Shown in pieces: positions 27,407 through 42,400 of a stretch of DNA of 64,000 bases (positions are counted from its first letter, which is position 1; every line of letters starts with the position of its first letter). Source of the DNA: Strix aluco (taxonomy: Eukaryota; Chordata; Aves; Strigiformes; Strigidae); assembly GCF_031877795.1 (NCBI RefSeq), contig NC_133932.1, forward strand, positions 90,425,994 to 90,489,993, written 5' to 3'. Under the pieces are notes generated by a model. That model was not told where the DNA came from, searched no databases, and saw only the letters and a program-made list of their open reading frames with translations. A program made the translations under genes and the position numbers.

Positions 27407-30400
27407 GTAACGGCGCCGCCGCTGCCCTTCCCCCTCTGCCCCCGCCTGGGGGCCGCCCGGTGGTGGGTACCGGGGAAGGGGGGAGGCCGGGCCCGCAGCC
27501 CTTAACCCACCGGGTTTGTCTCTTCTAACGGGCTGCGGCTCCGCGGTGGGAAGAAAGTTGGGGTGTGGGGTCCCTTCTCCAAAGGCGGGGGGTGTGTCTT
27601 CTGCTCGGGGTGGTGAGGGGTCCCACCTCGGGGCGGAGGGGGTCCTGTCCCTCCGGGGGGCCATTCTCAGCTGCGGGCGAGGTTTGTTGCCGGCGTTGGG
27701 ATGGTGGGAACGGTGCGGCCCCCCGGCGGGAACCTCCCGGAGGCTGTCGGAGGAGGCTGCGGGCCCCAGTCCCCGAGGTCGCCCCCGCGCCGAAACATGG
27801 GTGTATGGCTCCCTGGGTGAAGGTTTTGAGGTTTGTTTTTTCTTCCGGTATCGGTAGCATAATCTGTTTTAAAATACTGGGTGAGTTTGCGTTTGAGCGT
27901 GGTGCTATGTCGTAAAGTGAAACAAAGAGGGGGATGTATAACCAAGTAGATTTAAAAAGTATTGAGCGAAACTGCAGCAGTCTGGAGAAAAAGTTTCCGT
28001 TTCCTTTTTCTGACCTTTTCTCAGTCCCTTTCTCTTCTCCCTCGGGAAGCGGGAGGGCTCTTGCTAGTCTGTTCTTCTCTAAAAGCCTCAGAGCTACTTT
28101 CCTAACTGTCACTAATTGCTTCTCAAATTCTTCGCTTATTCCCCACTACTTTTTTTGTTTTCTTGCTCTCCAAAACAAAACAAACTTCTTAAAACACAAC
28201 ATTAATTACAAGGGAAGAAATAGCCTACTCTGGCATTTACTGTCCAGTTTCTTTCTACCTCACGGGGCCTTTACTCTGAGACCTTTACTGCTGGAGTGAT
28301 AACAAAAGAATAGACGCGCTTGATGTATAAAGTAGGTGTAGCGCTGATAGTGGAAGTAGTCAGACATATCCCTTTTCTCAACACTCTCAACTCTGACAGA
28401 GAGTGATGCTTTTAGCAACTGTGTTAATTCATTTCTTGGCTTTTCTGTGGAAGCTGAGCAAGACTTCCTGCCTGTGGTCCCGTTCCCTCTCCTACTTATG
28501 TGTTTAATGAAAATGGAGGAGTATAGAAATCTACTGTGTCTATAATGCAGAGTGGATACTCTTGAAAAAGAGGAGAGCGAAATCAAACTGACAATGTATT
28601 TGCTATTTGAATCTGATCCTAGTGACTTTCTAATCTAAACACTTGATAGATTTGTTAGGTGTTCTCTTGTATTTTGCTACAAAGCCATGGGGTTCTATTT
28701 CAAGCCACTGCTTCATACTTCCACTTCTTTTCTGGAGTTGGTCAGGAATTGATGTTCTGAGTTTGTACTGGAAGACATTTCCGCGTTCTTCTTACTTGGT
28801 ATCTTGCAGTGAGGTAATATATTAATGTTATATAAGTGAATTTATTGGTGATATCTGTAATAAAGGTATTTGTATGCTTTCCTTTTTTAGATGCGTGAAG
28901 CTGTTTAAATTTTGCCAAAGCTGACAGCTCTGGCTGTCCTTTTTTTTAATACATATCTTTGTCTCTAGCTTTGCATCAGAAATAGCGTGGCCAGCAGGGA
29001 CAGGGAAGTGATCTTACCCCTGTAATCGGCACCGGTGAGGCCGCACCTCGATTACTGTGTTCAGTTTTGGGCCCCTCACTACAAAAAGGACATTGAATTA
29101 CTCGAGCGTGTCCAGAGAAGGGCAACGAAGCTGGTGAAGGGTCTGGAGCACATGTCCTACGAGGAGCGGCTGAGGGGACTGGGGTTGTTTAGTCTGAAGA
29201 AGAAGAGGCTGAGGGGAGACCTCATTGCCCTCTACAGCTACCTGAAAGGAGGTTGCAGAGAGCTGGGGATGAGTCTCTTTAACCAAATAATAATAGGACA
29301 AGAGGTAATGGCCTCAAGTTGCGCCAGGGAAGGTTTAGACTGGACATTAGGAAGCATTTCTTTACAGAATGGGTTGTTAGGCATTGGAATGGGCTGCCCA
29401 GGGAGGTGGTGGAGTCCCCATCCCTGGAGATGTTTAAGAGTCAGGTCGACATAGCGCTGTAGTGGTGTAGTTGGGAACTGTTAATGTTGGGTTGATGGTT
29501 GGACTGGATGATCTTCAAGGTCTTTTCCAACGTAGACAATTCTATGATTCTGTGATTCTGAATTTCATTGAAGAACTTAATCAGAAAATGCTCTTCTCAA
29601 GAGTAAGTTAAGGAAGAAAAAGTTACTTAGATTAAATTAAGGGAAAAGTTTTGCTGGGGGAGCAGAAAGTATCATGGAGGACTGACATGTTCTGATACTT
29701 CTGTGGTTTGTAGCATAGGCTTCAAATTGAGTAGAAGGCCTACCCTACAATCAGAATGTACCTCTTGCCATCTCTGCAAAATTTGCAAAGGACTAACTGC
29801 AAAATAGAAACTATTCACTGTGCGTTAGGACAAGGGGATAAAAAGAGATACTGAAGAGAAACTCACTCACTAATTTTGACCACTTATTGTTTTTAATGAA
29901 GCAGAAATCTGTGGGGGTGGAAACACACGACACGTTGACCCATTTTGTTAATGTGAACAGTGTCATAAATACATTGGCAAGGTGTGCAAATAACCATTTA
30001 TAATAAGAATTAATTGCCTGGATAAATTTCATGTTTGTTACCTGAATGTTCTTTTAACACAGTCTGGGTTATCTTCTAATGTATCTGTATCCATAATTAG
30101 TGAGCAGATCAGAAGCCATCTGCATCAGGCTGTTAGGTTTACTCATCCTAGAATGATTGAACCTCTCTCCTGTTGGTTTTGGTGTTGACAGTTTCTTTGG
30201 GCTCAGGCACACAATTCTGTGCGTGTTGAAACCCCCTAGGATGTCTGGGGATTCGTTCACTGGGATCAGCGTGCCCACTTTCCCATGTGCCTGCTCCTCC
30301 GTTAATGCTGCTTGAAGGTCCAGAAGTGCCTTCAAAGTGACATAGATGTGTACAGGATTTGATTTTGATCTGCGTAGGAATCCCATCATGTGTGGGGGAA

Positions 30401-33400
30401 AAATTTGGAAATTGCTCAAGATCAAGCCTTCTCAAGTAAGCTGTAGTCTTTCAAGACATTGTGGTCAATTAAGGAACTGAAACTGTGCTGTAATTTAAGT
30501 GAAATGGTTTTTTAGTAATGAGTATGTCACGATCTCCCACCCCCCGGGCTTGTCACAGTCGGTTGCTCAGGGACTCAGTGAAGGGCAGCAGCACCCCCAG
30601 CCATTGTGTGACATTTCAGTAGCAGCTTCTGCTGTCATCGCGTGGATTGCTTTGTGTGGATCCTGAGCCAACAAAAGTATAAACCTCAGCCCTGAAATGA
30701 AACTTGTAAAGATGTGTAAATCAGAAGCACTGTACCCTGGAGGGTAATAAATGTGACTTAGTATTTTGCTAGAGATATGGAGTAATCATTCACTTGCAAG
30801 AGGTGCACTTCCATGTCAGGTTTGGGGTAACTGAGGGTCTCTTGCTCCCCAGAGGGGAGACCTGCACCCCTGAAATGTCTTTTCCTGTTTGGATTTTATG
30901 TTGTTCTGCTCTGTATCCTGCCGTCAGGATAACTATTCTCAGACTGCTTCTGAATAAGGAAGAAGTACAACTAGAGAAAAAGTTGTTTGTTTTTTTTCTA
31001 CTAGCTACTGGTGGGAAAGCCAGAGAGAGCTCTTTTTCTGGTAATAGAAAGCAGTAAATAACAAGATTTTTTTATTTAATAATTGAAATTGTAATATTTA
31101 AACATTTCCAAAGGGTTGGTATGCTAATGCTTGCATTAATTGCAAAGAAGCCTCCTTAATTAGAGGTGAAAGTCTGCAGACACTTGGAGAAATCACTTAG
31201 TCTCTATCTGTTCACACCTTCAGTAACTTGAGTTTCTGTTTGTGTATAGATAAATCCTTCGGCTCCCAGGACTGTCATATTAGAGGTTTTAAAAATGTTG
31301 TGAATCATGTAATGTGACAGAGGCATAGATAGTAAATTGGAGAACAAGCTGACAGATCTGGGCCTTAATTCAGATCCATGTGCATTTCAGTGGTAAAACG
31401 CTTGGTTTTTAGCTTGTGCAACACTGATTGTATGGCTATGATTATTACAGGACAGATCTAACCTGTTTTTTGAAGTGGTTCTTGGCTGTCCTTTCCAGTT
31501 GCTTACTTCTCCCTGCCAACATTTCATTTTTCCTTTTTAGTTTGATACTAATAGAATGAAAGAGAAAGATCTTGGGGATGATGAGGACTTCTTTTAAAGT
31601 TGAAAGGATTCTCTTGAACTTAGGTTTTGAGTGCAACACAGTAGAATCTAACTTCTGTGTCTCAAAACACGTTTCTTGGGCAAAGGCAGGGGTGGAGGAG
31701 AAACAAATAATTATTTCTAAGACCCCTACAGATACTAATGTCAAGTCTTAAGAGGTTTGAGAATGTGTATTACAGTAAGCTGTAACAGAAGCTCCAGTAA
31801 GACAGATATAGGAGAAAGTCTTTTTCTTCCGTATTGTATTTGGTCCTATACACGCTTACTTTCAAACAGGGTTTATAGTTAAATGACAAGAGAGAATAAT
31901 GCATTGTCATTAATATTTTCTAAAAGTTTGTTTACCCTGTGTTTCGGAAGGAAAGGGAAAGCTTCTTGAAAGGATCTGTGTCTGATTGGAATATTTAATC
32001 CTTCAGTTATCTGCCCCATTCTTGGGTAATGACTTATTTAGTAGCAATGCATATCTAGCAGGAGGCTTGAATTAGTGATTGTTGGTTCATGTTTCTGCTC
32101 TGTGGTTTTGGCCCTTATCCTTTTTAAAGCTGATTTCCATGAAGCTGGTTACATGCAGGCTAGAGTTAATCTGTAACATTATCCGTTTCAGTGACACCTC
32201 TTCCAAGGCAAAGTGTTGGTTGTTGTCAGGAGCAATCCCTCACTCCCTCACTTTTGGAAATCAGTCAATGCGTGTCTTTTTGGTCTCCTTCTACCTAGGG
32301 AGGTGAATGCATTTCACTGGAGTGGTTGGCTGCAGTTCTTGGAGGTTGTGGGGTGAAGGAAGGGTGCCTGCCACACTGTATTAATGAGCTCTTAGAATCA
32401 AGGACCTTAGTTTTGCAAAAATGTTTATAGCTTTGGTGCCTTCAATAATAGGGGAGTTTGGTGGTGTGAGTTAGGAGGTCATTCCTAGCTAGCCCTGTGA
32501 AACACCACTGTCTTTTTCCTGCAAGACCAGACTTGCACTAGAAGATGGAGTAGTGTATTTTAGTATTCTGTTACCTGAAAGAGTTTTAAAGTATTCATAG
32601 TGTCTTTCTGTTTGCTTTCTTTCCTTTTCTTTTTTTTTTTTCACTCCCTTAATATTAAAAGGTCCGTCACCCGGTCATCTGTGTCAACAACCATGTCTTC
32701 TGTTCCATTTGTATTGAAGTGTGGCTGAAGAACAATAATCAGTGTCCAGCTTGCAGGATTCCCATCACGCCTGAAAATCCTTGCAAGGAAATTATAGGTA
32801 AGGACAACTTTAGGCTTTGAAATAACTTTCTGGTATTTACTGCTGGAGGAGATTCTTTTGAGTCCAAAAATGTCTGGATATTTTTTTTCTCTTCTGTGTT
32901 TTTTACCAATGTCTAAGGAAGATCTGACTTTAAATCTTTCCAGAAGCATATATAATAGATACAAGGTAAAAATTCCAAAGATTATGTGTATATTAATGGC
33001 TAGATTATTTTAAGTCAGCAAGTAGTCCCTGGCTCTAGTAATTGTTTTTTAAATCTCAGTTGGACAGTGCCTTTAACTGAAAAAAATGCATCTCACTTGA
33101 AGTACTCTACCTATGTATTGCAACCTGTTGATAATAGCATTTAACTGAGAATCAGTGTACTTAAATCCAAAATCTTGAATGAGTATTTGGTCTTTTTTCT
33201 TGTTTTGTTTTGTTCACTATTTCGTCCCTTTTGCTCTATTTTTAAGAAGATGTCTCTTAGCACAGAAATAAGACAAAGATACAACATATGAATGAGGATC
33301 TGAACTTCCCCAGAGCGAGGAAATAGTGCGATCTTTATTTGACATAAAATGTCGGTTCTGCTGTTTGGTTCTGAGAACAATGCATCGAACAATCTCACTT

Positions 33401-36400
33401 TAGAAACTTACAGTGTCTTGTACCAGTTAAATGTACGCTTGATTTCCCTCCCCCCAGCTCTGTTTTAATAGTGCGGTCTTAAGATAGGATTCTGTCAAGG
33501 AAAATACAAAGTTGAAAAATTCAAAAGTTGTCTTCCTGCTATGAGGCAGGATTTTGACTTCTAAACGTCACTAATAGATAGTCCTGTTTAACCTGTTCTG
33601 AAAGTGAAAGGACTTTAAATCTCCCATGGTAGTAGATTGGTCCAATATTAGCTGTATTTGTAGTTAATAATATGAAAAGCGCTATAAGGTGGACTAGTAG
33701 TATTGAATTGCCTAAAAAAGAAACAATATTAGTGTTTCTTTCATCCTGTTCTGCTTTAGGAGGAACGAGTGAAAGTGATCCTATATTTAGTCCAACAGTC
33801 AGAAAACACCTACGTAAAACAAGGCTTGAATTGCTCCACAAAGAATACGAGGTAAGGTCAGGGGGAGTGTTTTGACTTTTCAGATGAACTGCAGCTGTTA
33901 TATTACTGCAAACAACTGGTCCTTTTGCTTTGAGTCGTGTTGTTTTTAATTTGAGTAAAGGTTTATACTGGATCTACATGAAACTCAGCTGCATTAAAAT
34001 CCCACCTTCTGACTAAGGTTGCAAGACAGCATTTGCTGATGCTTGAAGTGATCCTGCTGAAGTCATGGTGATATTCTCTTTATGCTACCGGTAGCCAAAT
34101 ACAGCCAATTCTATAGTTTTATGGGAATTCTTTATGCATATTGAGTGTTGAGGGCTTTTTGTTTTGTCTTCGATGCAAATACAAACATTTTCTGAAGTAA
34201 TGCCCTGTTGGTCAGGGAGACTAAATTCCTTGTTAAAGGATATTGCCCACTGTAACCTTCTGGCATAGGTTAATTTTTATCATTGTTGCTTTATAGTTTT
34301 CTGAAAGTGAGTAAATGCTTGGAATTTTATCTCCACTCTTCTGCTGGAAAAATAGGTTCTCTTAGGAACAAGGTGAAAAGGTGTTAATAAGGAATATGCT
34401 TAGTTTATTTTTTCAGCTGTTGTTTCCTTAGTAGCAGCAGTGTGAAGACATGGCATATTTTGCAAGGAAGCCTGTCTCAGGGAGGAGAATGAGAGAAAGG
34501 AAACGGACACTATATATCCTTAACACTGGGGAAGTAAGGTCTGTCTTTTATGACAAGCTTGCCTGTAGCTCAGCATCTTTCATCCTCTATGAAAGGAGGA
34601 GTCAGGAAAAGGAGTTTTCCTGCCTTTCTATTGAATGAACTCCAAAATCACACAGCTAGGCATAGGATAAATTTAGGGTTTTTTTAAGAGATTTATGTTA
34701 AAATGGTTGTTCTCATGCTGGGGGAAAAGAAAAGCACCTGATTATTCATTAAAATATGCCTTGGATTTCTGTAAATGCCATGCATAGCTTCCTTTAGTAA
34801 TCTGACCTTGAGCAACTCAAGTATTTAAGTTGTGTAGAAGACATGTTTTCAGGATAAATTATTTCTTTTATCCCTTTAATGACAGGCTTTTGAAGGTTTT
34901 TGCTTCTCTGTGGCTTCAGACCTATACAGCTAAGAGCTTTGTTCTTTGTATTTTGAGAGTCTTTCCTAAGATGTTGCTATTTTCATGTAGCTGCAGCAGC
35001 CTCTTCCAGGCAGTGTTCTGTCCATTTTGAATCTTGAGACTTTCAGCATTCGAACATGTGATGTTTCAGAATGATGAGAGAAACATTCTCAAATAACAGC
35101 AAATGAGTCAGCAGAGGACGACCTTAAGAACACTCTTGATACAGGAAATCCTCCCACAGAGTGCCCTAATAATAGATTCATGCTGCTGAATGCTTTGAAG
35201 CTTTTGGTCTGCCCGCCAGTTTGTTCAGGGTCCTTTATGTAGTCAAGGGATTCCCTTCACTAAAACCTTCACTATGCTTGAGTGTGCAGGTTGATTAAAA
35301 TCCTGCCTAGAGCACAATACATAAGCATACTTGGATATATGTGTAAGTGAAGGCATGCATCTGGGCTTGCCAGAACCCATGTTTCTAAAGTGCCGTGGGA
35401 ACTTGCCAGTATTATTTAATTAATCACATGCATTATTTTAATTCTTGTGAATTTCTGACACCTTTAGGATGAAATAGAATCCCTGCAAAAAGAAGTGGAA
35501 GATCTGAGAGGTAAAAATCTCAGTTTACAGACACAGCTGAAATCTCTTCTGGATCCTACAGCATCAGCTTTGTCTTGCCAAAATGAGGAAACTAGCCAGT
35601 CAGCAAATGAAGCGAGTACCAGTGGCCCAGAAACCCCAGAGGAATGGAGCAAAAAACTGAAAGCTGCCAATGATATATATGAAAAAGTGATGGATAATGT
35701 GGAAAAGCTAAAGGAGGTAATAAATACATTTCTTCAGCTATCTTTGGAGTGTAACTGTTTCGTGTTAGTTAAACAGGAGTGAGAGCTAGCATGACCTCTG
35801 AGTACTTCATAGATCCAGAAGAAAGAGGAAAAAATTGGATTCCACTGACTGTTGTGTGTATCATAGTATTTCCATATAGCCTTTGCAAGTGTCAGATGTT
35901 ATTGCTTGTTCTAGTGAGTCTTGTATGTGACTCTTCTTCAACTCCTCTGTCACTCTATGACTGTGTAATTGGATTATAGTAGCACTTGTCACCAGTATTG
36001 ATGACCAGATTTTTCAGGCTTGCAATAATCTATATAATATATCTATTTTACAACATTCAGTGGCCAAACATGGTACAATTGACTGAGGCAGATTTTGCAC
36101 TATTGCCCTCCTCGCTAGCCGATATTTTTGGTGCAATTTGCTGAGACAGAGTAACTTGACCCTTTGACCGAAAATAGACCAGCTTCAGCATTTTATGACC
36201 AGATCCTTTACTGGAAACCTGCAGCTTTTTTTATACATCTTGAATGTAATATAAAAGAAAAACTGATACTGCAGAAGAAGGGATGCAGGAGATAGTCATC
36301 TGAAAAGATATTTAAGTAAAAATTGCTTGCTACGTGCGGGCACAAGAAGGATCACCTCAAACACTGAAGAAGTGAAATTTCAAGATTGAAAGGCAAGGTG

Positions 36401-39400
36401 GAAAGAACTGGACTTGCATTTATTCAAAATGCTGCCTTTATCTCTTCTATTAACAATCCTGGATTGCCTCCTGCAAAACCAAAACATTATGCATTTAGAA
36501 CATTTTTGTTGTTGGTAGGCATTAATAGCATTTACGCTTTTCCTGTACTACAGAATCAGAGGCCTGCGTTATACTGTTCTGACATTCTGTTGTTAATGGG
36601 ATAGTTCTAGATTTGCCTCTTTGTAGTCTAAAGCAAATTCTGGCCCTGATTGGACTGTGTGATAAACAGTAAAAAGAATGAATTGAGTTTCCAAAATTAG
36701 CTTTTTCAGCAGCTTAGCTAGACTCAGACTTAAACTTTACAGGCTGGGATGCATCTTCTGCCCTCCTAAGAGGCTCCCAAGAGCTTCAGAGTCACTTGTA
36801 GTTGGCAAAAGGGGATTTGCAGCAAGGAGTTCTTGTCTGCCTAATTTTTTATTCCCCACCCCTACCACAAAGTTAAATTGTACTGCCTCTTTTTGTGTGT
36901 GTGGTGACTAAGGTTTTTAACTTTTTCCTTAGCTAAGTAAAAAGAAGAATATAGCAGGGACTGACGGAGGGGTATGTTTGGGTTTTTTTCAGTATAACTT
37001 AAGCCTTAGCAAGAAAAGGCTTTTAAGTTTATGGAGTCTCTGAATTTGGTTAAGGGTTAGATACAAATAAAAGTTTAGATGGGTTTTAGGGACCAAGTCT
37101 TAAACTGATCATAGAATCATTTAGGTTGGAAGACACCTTTGAGATCGTTGAGTCCAACAATCTCTTCCCATCTGTTCCCTGCTCAGCATCTGGTCAATTC
37201 CAGAAGTACCCAAAGTCACTTGACTCTTCTTTAGACCTTATTTCACTTCTGAGTGTGCACTGACCAACCCCAGTCTGAACAGCAAGACCTCTTTCCCACC
37301 TACACTCAATCTGGAACCAGAAACCTTCTTATCCCCTAAAGTGCCTGACTCACAAGCTTCAATGGCCCATCACTTCCCATTGAGACAGAGTCCCTCAGAA
37401 ACTGTTGTTGCCATCACTTTTCTTTTTTTAAAACCAGACTGAGTCAAGAAATAGCAGCCACCTTTATCACTTAATGTCCTAGCACAGAGACTCTCAAAGT
37501 AGGCATTATTACTTTGAGTGGAGTCATAACAAGTATGGAAGTGGTGATACAAACCCAGTAGTAGAAATGCTAGACACAGTACACTCATTAATAATGCAGT
37601 TGTATGAACTGATTAATCTAGACATTGTGCTGCAAGTGAGGATCCCTTGCAGATTACTGTCTGGGAGGGTAGAGCACTCTCTGAAAGAGGGACACCAAAG
37701 AGATTCAGTCCTGCCTTGCCATGTGCCAGGTGGATGCCCAACCTACCAACTCTACACAATTCATGCAGTTTTCTGGAGGAATGGTGTGTCTTTCTCTCTT
37801 GAAAGGTCTTGGCCACATTGTCAAATGGTTTGATGCTCATTTGGAAGTGAGGTGTCCTGGATTCTTGCTCATTGCTTTCAGGATAGTTTTTTGTGCTTTT
37901 CTTTTTTAAATGCCAAATAGTTGACACTCAGGCACCCAAGCCCTGGGCTCACCCTTCCCATTCCTTCTTTACCAGAAGTCTCTATTTACTCTTTCTGCCC
38001 CTAGAAATACTGTGGTGTTGGCTGGAGGGGGCAGGGGGAATGTGTGTTTATTTCTTTCTGCTCCATTCCCCCTACTCTCCACTGTCTTAGCCTCACCTGG
38101 AGAGGATGCTGGGGATATTTGTATAAGCATTTAAGAATTCTCTGCCTCTCTTCTTGCACTGTTTGATGCTTCTGGAAAAGTACATTTCAGTCCTGAGCCC
38201 AGCTGCATAGCTCCTTCTTCGGATCTAACTCTAGATCATACTTTTATTATGCCATGGAAGCGTCATCTAATTAAGGCTATGAATTACGAGTCTTGGACTG
38301 GTGATGCTGTTTTCAGCATACAGAGACTGAGCAGACTATGAAGTACAAGGACTGTTCTCTGCTTGTTAGGATAGTGGCATTCATTGTTCTAAAACACAGC
38401 GACAGGAAAACTTCTCTTTATATGAAGTATCTTGTTAACAAGGGTGTCTGCTGAACTGAGAAGGAGGAATTGACCTCAATTCAAGGAGTAAGAAGGGTTG
38501 TGAGTCAGGAGCCTTAATCACAATGTCCTGGAAGAAAGTGAAGAAAGACTGCAAATAGCTTGTCGTAATGGATTTACATGGACAGGATAACTATGCTTTA
38601 AAAACAAGCCAAAAAAACAAAGTAACGCTACTCTAATTTGGAATGGAGGAAACTGTTCAACATTAGTTTTGCTGATACCTGCACATTGTAATGTTAATGT
38701 ACTTAACGTATTTAGTCATGTGGAAAAAAAAAAAACATGGAATTGCCATTAGTACATCTCCTTAATGACTTTCTGTGCTAACTAACATAGCTGTGTTTAT
38801 TTCCCTAGATAGGACACTTGCAATGTATTTTGGGAATATAAATAAAAAATGTCTGTTCGCTATTCAGTTTTGCAAGCCATTTCCCATGGTGATTTTTAAG
38901 TGGTGTCCCTGTCTGAAGGCTGCTTCCTGCCTTCACATTTCTAGTTCTGTCTCTTTAAAAAGGAGAAACAGCTTGTCCTATAAATATTAGAAGCCATTTC
39001 TGTTTTACTGTATACTTATATTTTTCCTTTTCTTTTCCTTAGGCAAATAAGAAACTGAGCATGGAAAACAATAGCCTTTTAAGAGAGAATTTGCGACTAA
39101 AAGCCGAAGTTGATAGTAGATCACCCCAAAAGTATGTGAATATTTTAAAAGCTATCATATTTTATTTATAGACTGTTTTAACTGTTGTAGGACTTTAACC
39201 TAAAACTGTGGCAGTGTACATGCTGTTGCATATGTGTCTCCAGGTGGACTTTGGAATTTTTATCCTCATAGACTTGGGTGACAAATGCAATTTACAGAAT
39301 AGCAGCAAGTCTACAGTGAAGGAATATGACATTACTACAAGTGCTGTTCCTTGTGTTATCTGGCCAGTGTTGAAGGACTGTATTTATTAGTTGAATTCTA

Positions 39401-42400
39401 GTTAACTTACTTTTGTTATTGGCAAATTTCTAACTCTGGTATATGGTCAAAGTAGAAGGTCTGTCACTGAGTGCGGATGTTGTGGTTGTTGTGTGTTTGG
39501 TTTTGTTTTGTTCTTCCTTTTGCTGCCTTCAGGATTTGTTCTGTGGACTTTAGGCTCTCTATTCAAGGAAAGTCCTTGATAGCTTTGTGTCTGGGCAAGA
39601 TATGTAGAATCGGGCTTCAGCAGCGTAAGAACATCATTCCCAGAACTGACACCTGTGTTTAATACTCTGTCTTAAACAGTTAAAACATCAGTGACAATGA
39701 CCTCAAAAATCAGAAACTTTGCTATACTGGTTACAGCTGTGTGCTGAGGTACCTCTCCTTGGAAGTACTTTGTGAAGCAACATGTTCATATTTTTAAAGT
39801 AGTGTTCCTTCCTTTCATTGGTTTTCTACCTTTTTTCTCTCATTGATTTAGAACTTAGAAAGCTAAGAGCAGCATTGGCCAAAGGTTTATAGGGTGCTTT
39901 TGAGGAGGGGATTTGGGGGCACCTGTGTAACGTGAGAAGAGAACTCTGGATTTTGTTCTTGTTCACGACTCACTTGCTGGAAGATGAAATTCATCCTTAT
40001 AGAGAGCTTGCTTGCCAGACTGCTTGTCATTCAAGACCACTGGAAAGGAGATGCGTGATACTTGTGCTGTGCTGTTAGACGCATAAAAGTACATTCTGCC
40101 CTGAAGTCCTCTAATAAGGGAGATAGACCCCTGTTTAAGGTCTTGGCAGTGGAGAGGGCTTTAATGACACGAAATATCTTTTCCCATAATATTTGAGAGA
40201 GAGTTGGCAAGGATGGCAAACTTGAAAAGTAAATAGATATAACTAAATAAATCCTAGAAAAGAAGACCCAGATCATCTAACTTCGTTTTTACTTTACTGA
40301 TGTCAGGTAAACTCCCCAGTGGAGAGAATTTCTGTTTCTTCTAGCTTGCGCAGGCTTTACTATCCTGTTGCTCAGAAAAATTAGATACCGCAGGGGTAGG
40401 GGTGTGAAGAACTAGTCTTTGTTGCAAGCTGATTATTTTCTCATCTTTTGCCAGTGTGGCCTAAACCAATAGCCAGTCACTTTCTTCTTTAGAAGTACAG
40501 ATATAGCCAAATGTTATTAGAAATTGGACAGTGTCAGGGTGTGTTTTGCAACCCAGATGACAGCTAGATTGGCTTGTCCATTTCTCTACTATTAAAGTGG
40601 AGTTTTTTTTAATAGTCTCCAGAACAAATAGTCATGTTCTACCGGTCTGTTGGGAATGTTCTTTGGCCCACACAAACTGTAGAAATGTGAATGGGAATTG
40701 AGCACATGAGTTGGATTAGGCTTAAACTGGGCCAGGAACAGTTCAAATGCTTCAGGAGTGTGGACAGTTGCATGTCTCTGCACTGCTTTTGCTATCATCA
40801 GTTTTGTTTTTACTTTGAGCCCAGTGGTGTACTGCAAGAATTTATATGCAAAGAAAAAATTGTCCTGGAAGAAACCCTTCTGCACCTTAAATTCAGCAAT
40901 TTTGATTCATCCTACCTATACCCATTCAGTCCTAGTCATGTCTTCCGGACTGAGTTTGTCCAATTCTTCTAGATAAATGTGATTTAAGAGAAGAAGTAAA
41001 CTTCTGACTGACTTGTTTTTGCTGTACTCTCAGGACTCTCCAGTGTCTATGATTTTTCTGAAGCAATAGTGCTTAAAACTGCGTACTAGATTCCAAATGA
41101 AGCCTCAGTAGCACTAAGTAGAGCAGAAAAACTGTCGTGTGTCTTGCTACAACATCTTATATTGATATCCTGCAATACCTATATAAGCTATCTTATACTG
41201 ATATCCTGCAATCCTTTTTGTTGCTTTCTTTTATCTGGCACTTCTAGTGTAAATGGCCGGTACCAGTTCTGTTAAATAGCTACTCAGAAAGTTATGTTCC
41301 TGCCTCATTTTGCATTTGTGCTGCAGATGTCCCCTTTCAAAATGTGGGACTTTACCCATTTATTTGCTTTCTTCAAACTTATGTCTTGATGCATATGTCA
41401 AACTTAAAACAATTCTTTTGAATTCCAGTTACATCCTTCAGGTGTTAGGAAGTTTTTCCCATCTTAGCATTGTTAGCAGATTTTATAAATTAACTTTCAC
41501 CCCTGTAGTCATTAGTGTGGTCAATATTTAGACCAGACCTAACAACAAGACATTTTTAAAATTTTCTTCCAGTTCTGATGGCAAACTTTGATAATATCTA
41601 AAATATCTTTCAACTAGGCTTCACACACTGAGCAGAGGTTGCAGTAACTGTTTTCTTACCTTGCTTATGAAATCAGAATTGAAGGCATAAGCATCAGAGC
41701 CCAATGGTATCACTATAATGAAACTTTCCAGGGCAGGTACACTGATTTGCCAGTACAGTAGTTTCAGTATACTTTATCCAGAATTGTTCAGAAGGTAATT
41801 TTTGGAAAAAGTTTCTGAATGGCTCTCTAGTACAATTGAAAATAGCTATCAGATTGGATCTTTGTAATTTAGTGTCACCACCATTGTTTCATTTGTCATA
41901 TATTTCTTAGCTTCAGATTGTCAGGTATGGATTCATGCTTAAAAAAATGTCTAGGTAACTAAAACTTGTATCAAATTATTTTTGAAAGGATTTGTCAGTA
42001 TTCAGTCCCCTTATCGCAAATGTAGTTAATTTTGTACATGATGACATTGAGGCTAAATATCAAAGCCTAAATTATTTTAGTAGGCTTTGCTTTATAGCAA
42101 AGGAAACACTGACAGGTGAATGATCCCTTTGTAACACAGACTCTACCTCTGACATCACAGGAAAAATATAATTAGCCTACTTCAGTGGTCAATAAAAAAC
42201 TCCTTTTATCATAGTCTTGAGTTGTTTGTTTGTATCCATTAAAACCTGCTGAAAAATGTCACGTATGTCAATAAAATTGGCATTGCATCCATGTCAGGGA
42301 TTTTTACACAATTTTTTAATTGATGATGCAGATTGATTAGATTTATTTTTTTCTCCTGAAACATTTTGGGGAGTAGATCTTCACCAGAATACTACACCAC

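Larger units (their letters stand above)
26940..27830. promoter_or_regulatory. CpG island and promoter region of OBI1
   Basis: The region is strongly GC- and CpG-rich and spans the first coding exon of OBI1, in sharp contrast to the AT-rich DNA on both sides. I see no TATA box close upstream of the start codon. An ETS-type site (ACTTCCG, 27,299-27,305) lies 30 bp before the ATG. This is the usual architecture of a housekeeping CpG-island promoter with dispersed initiation. The transcription start cannot be placed exactly. The long minus-strand open frame across the island (26,846-27,664) is explained by GC content. Confidence 0.85.

Noticed and set aside
26846-27664. 272-codon minus-strand frame across the OBI1 CpG island
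   Set aside because: Arg/Pro/Gly/Ala-rich low-complexity reading with equivalent frames on the other strand. It is explained by GC content and has no recognisable domain.
29035-29454. 139-codon frame as a host gene
   Set aside because: It is the C-terminal piece of the CR1 reverse-transcriptase ORF inside an OBI1 intron, and it is truncated and degraded.
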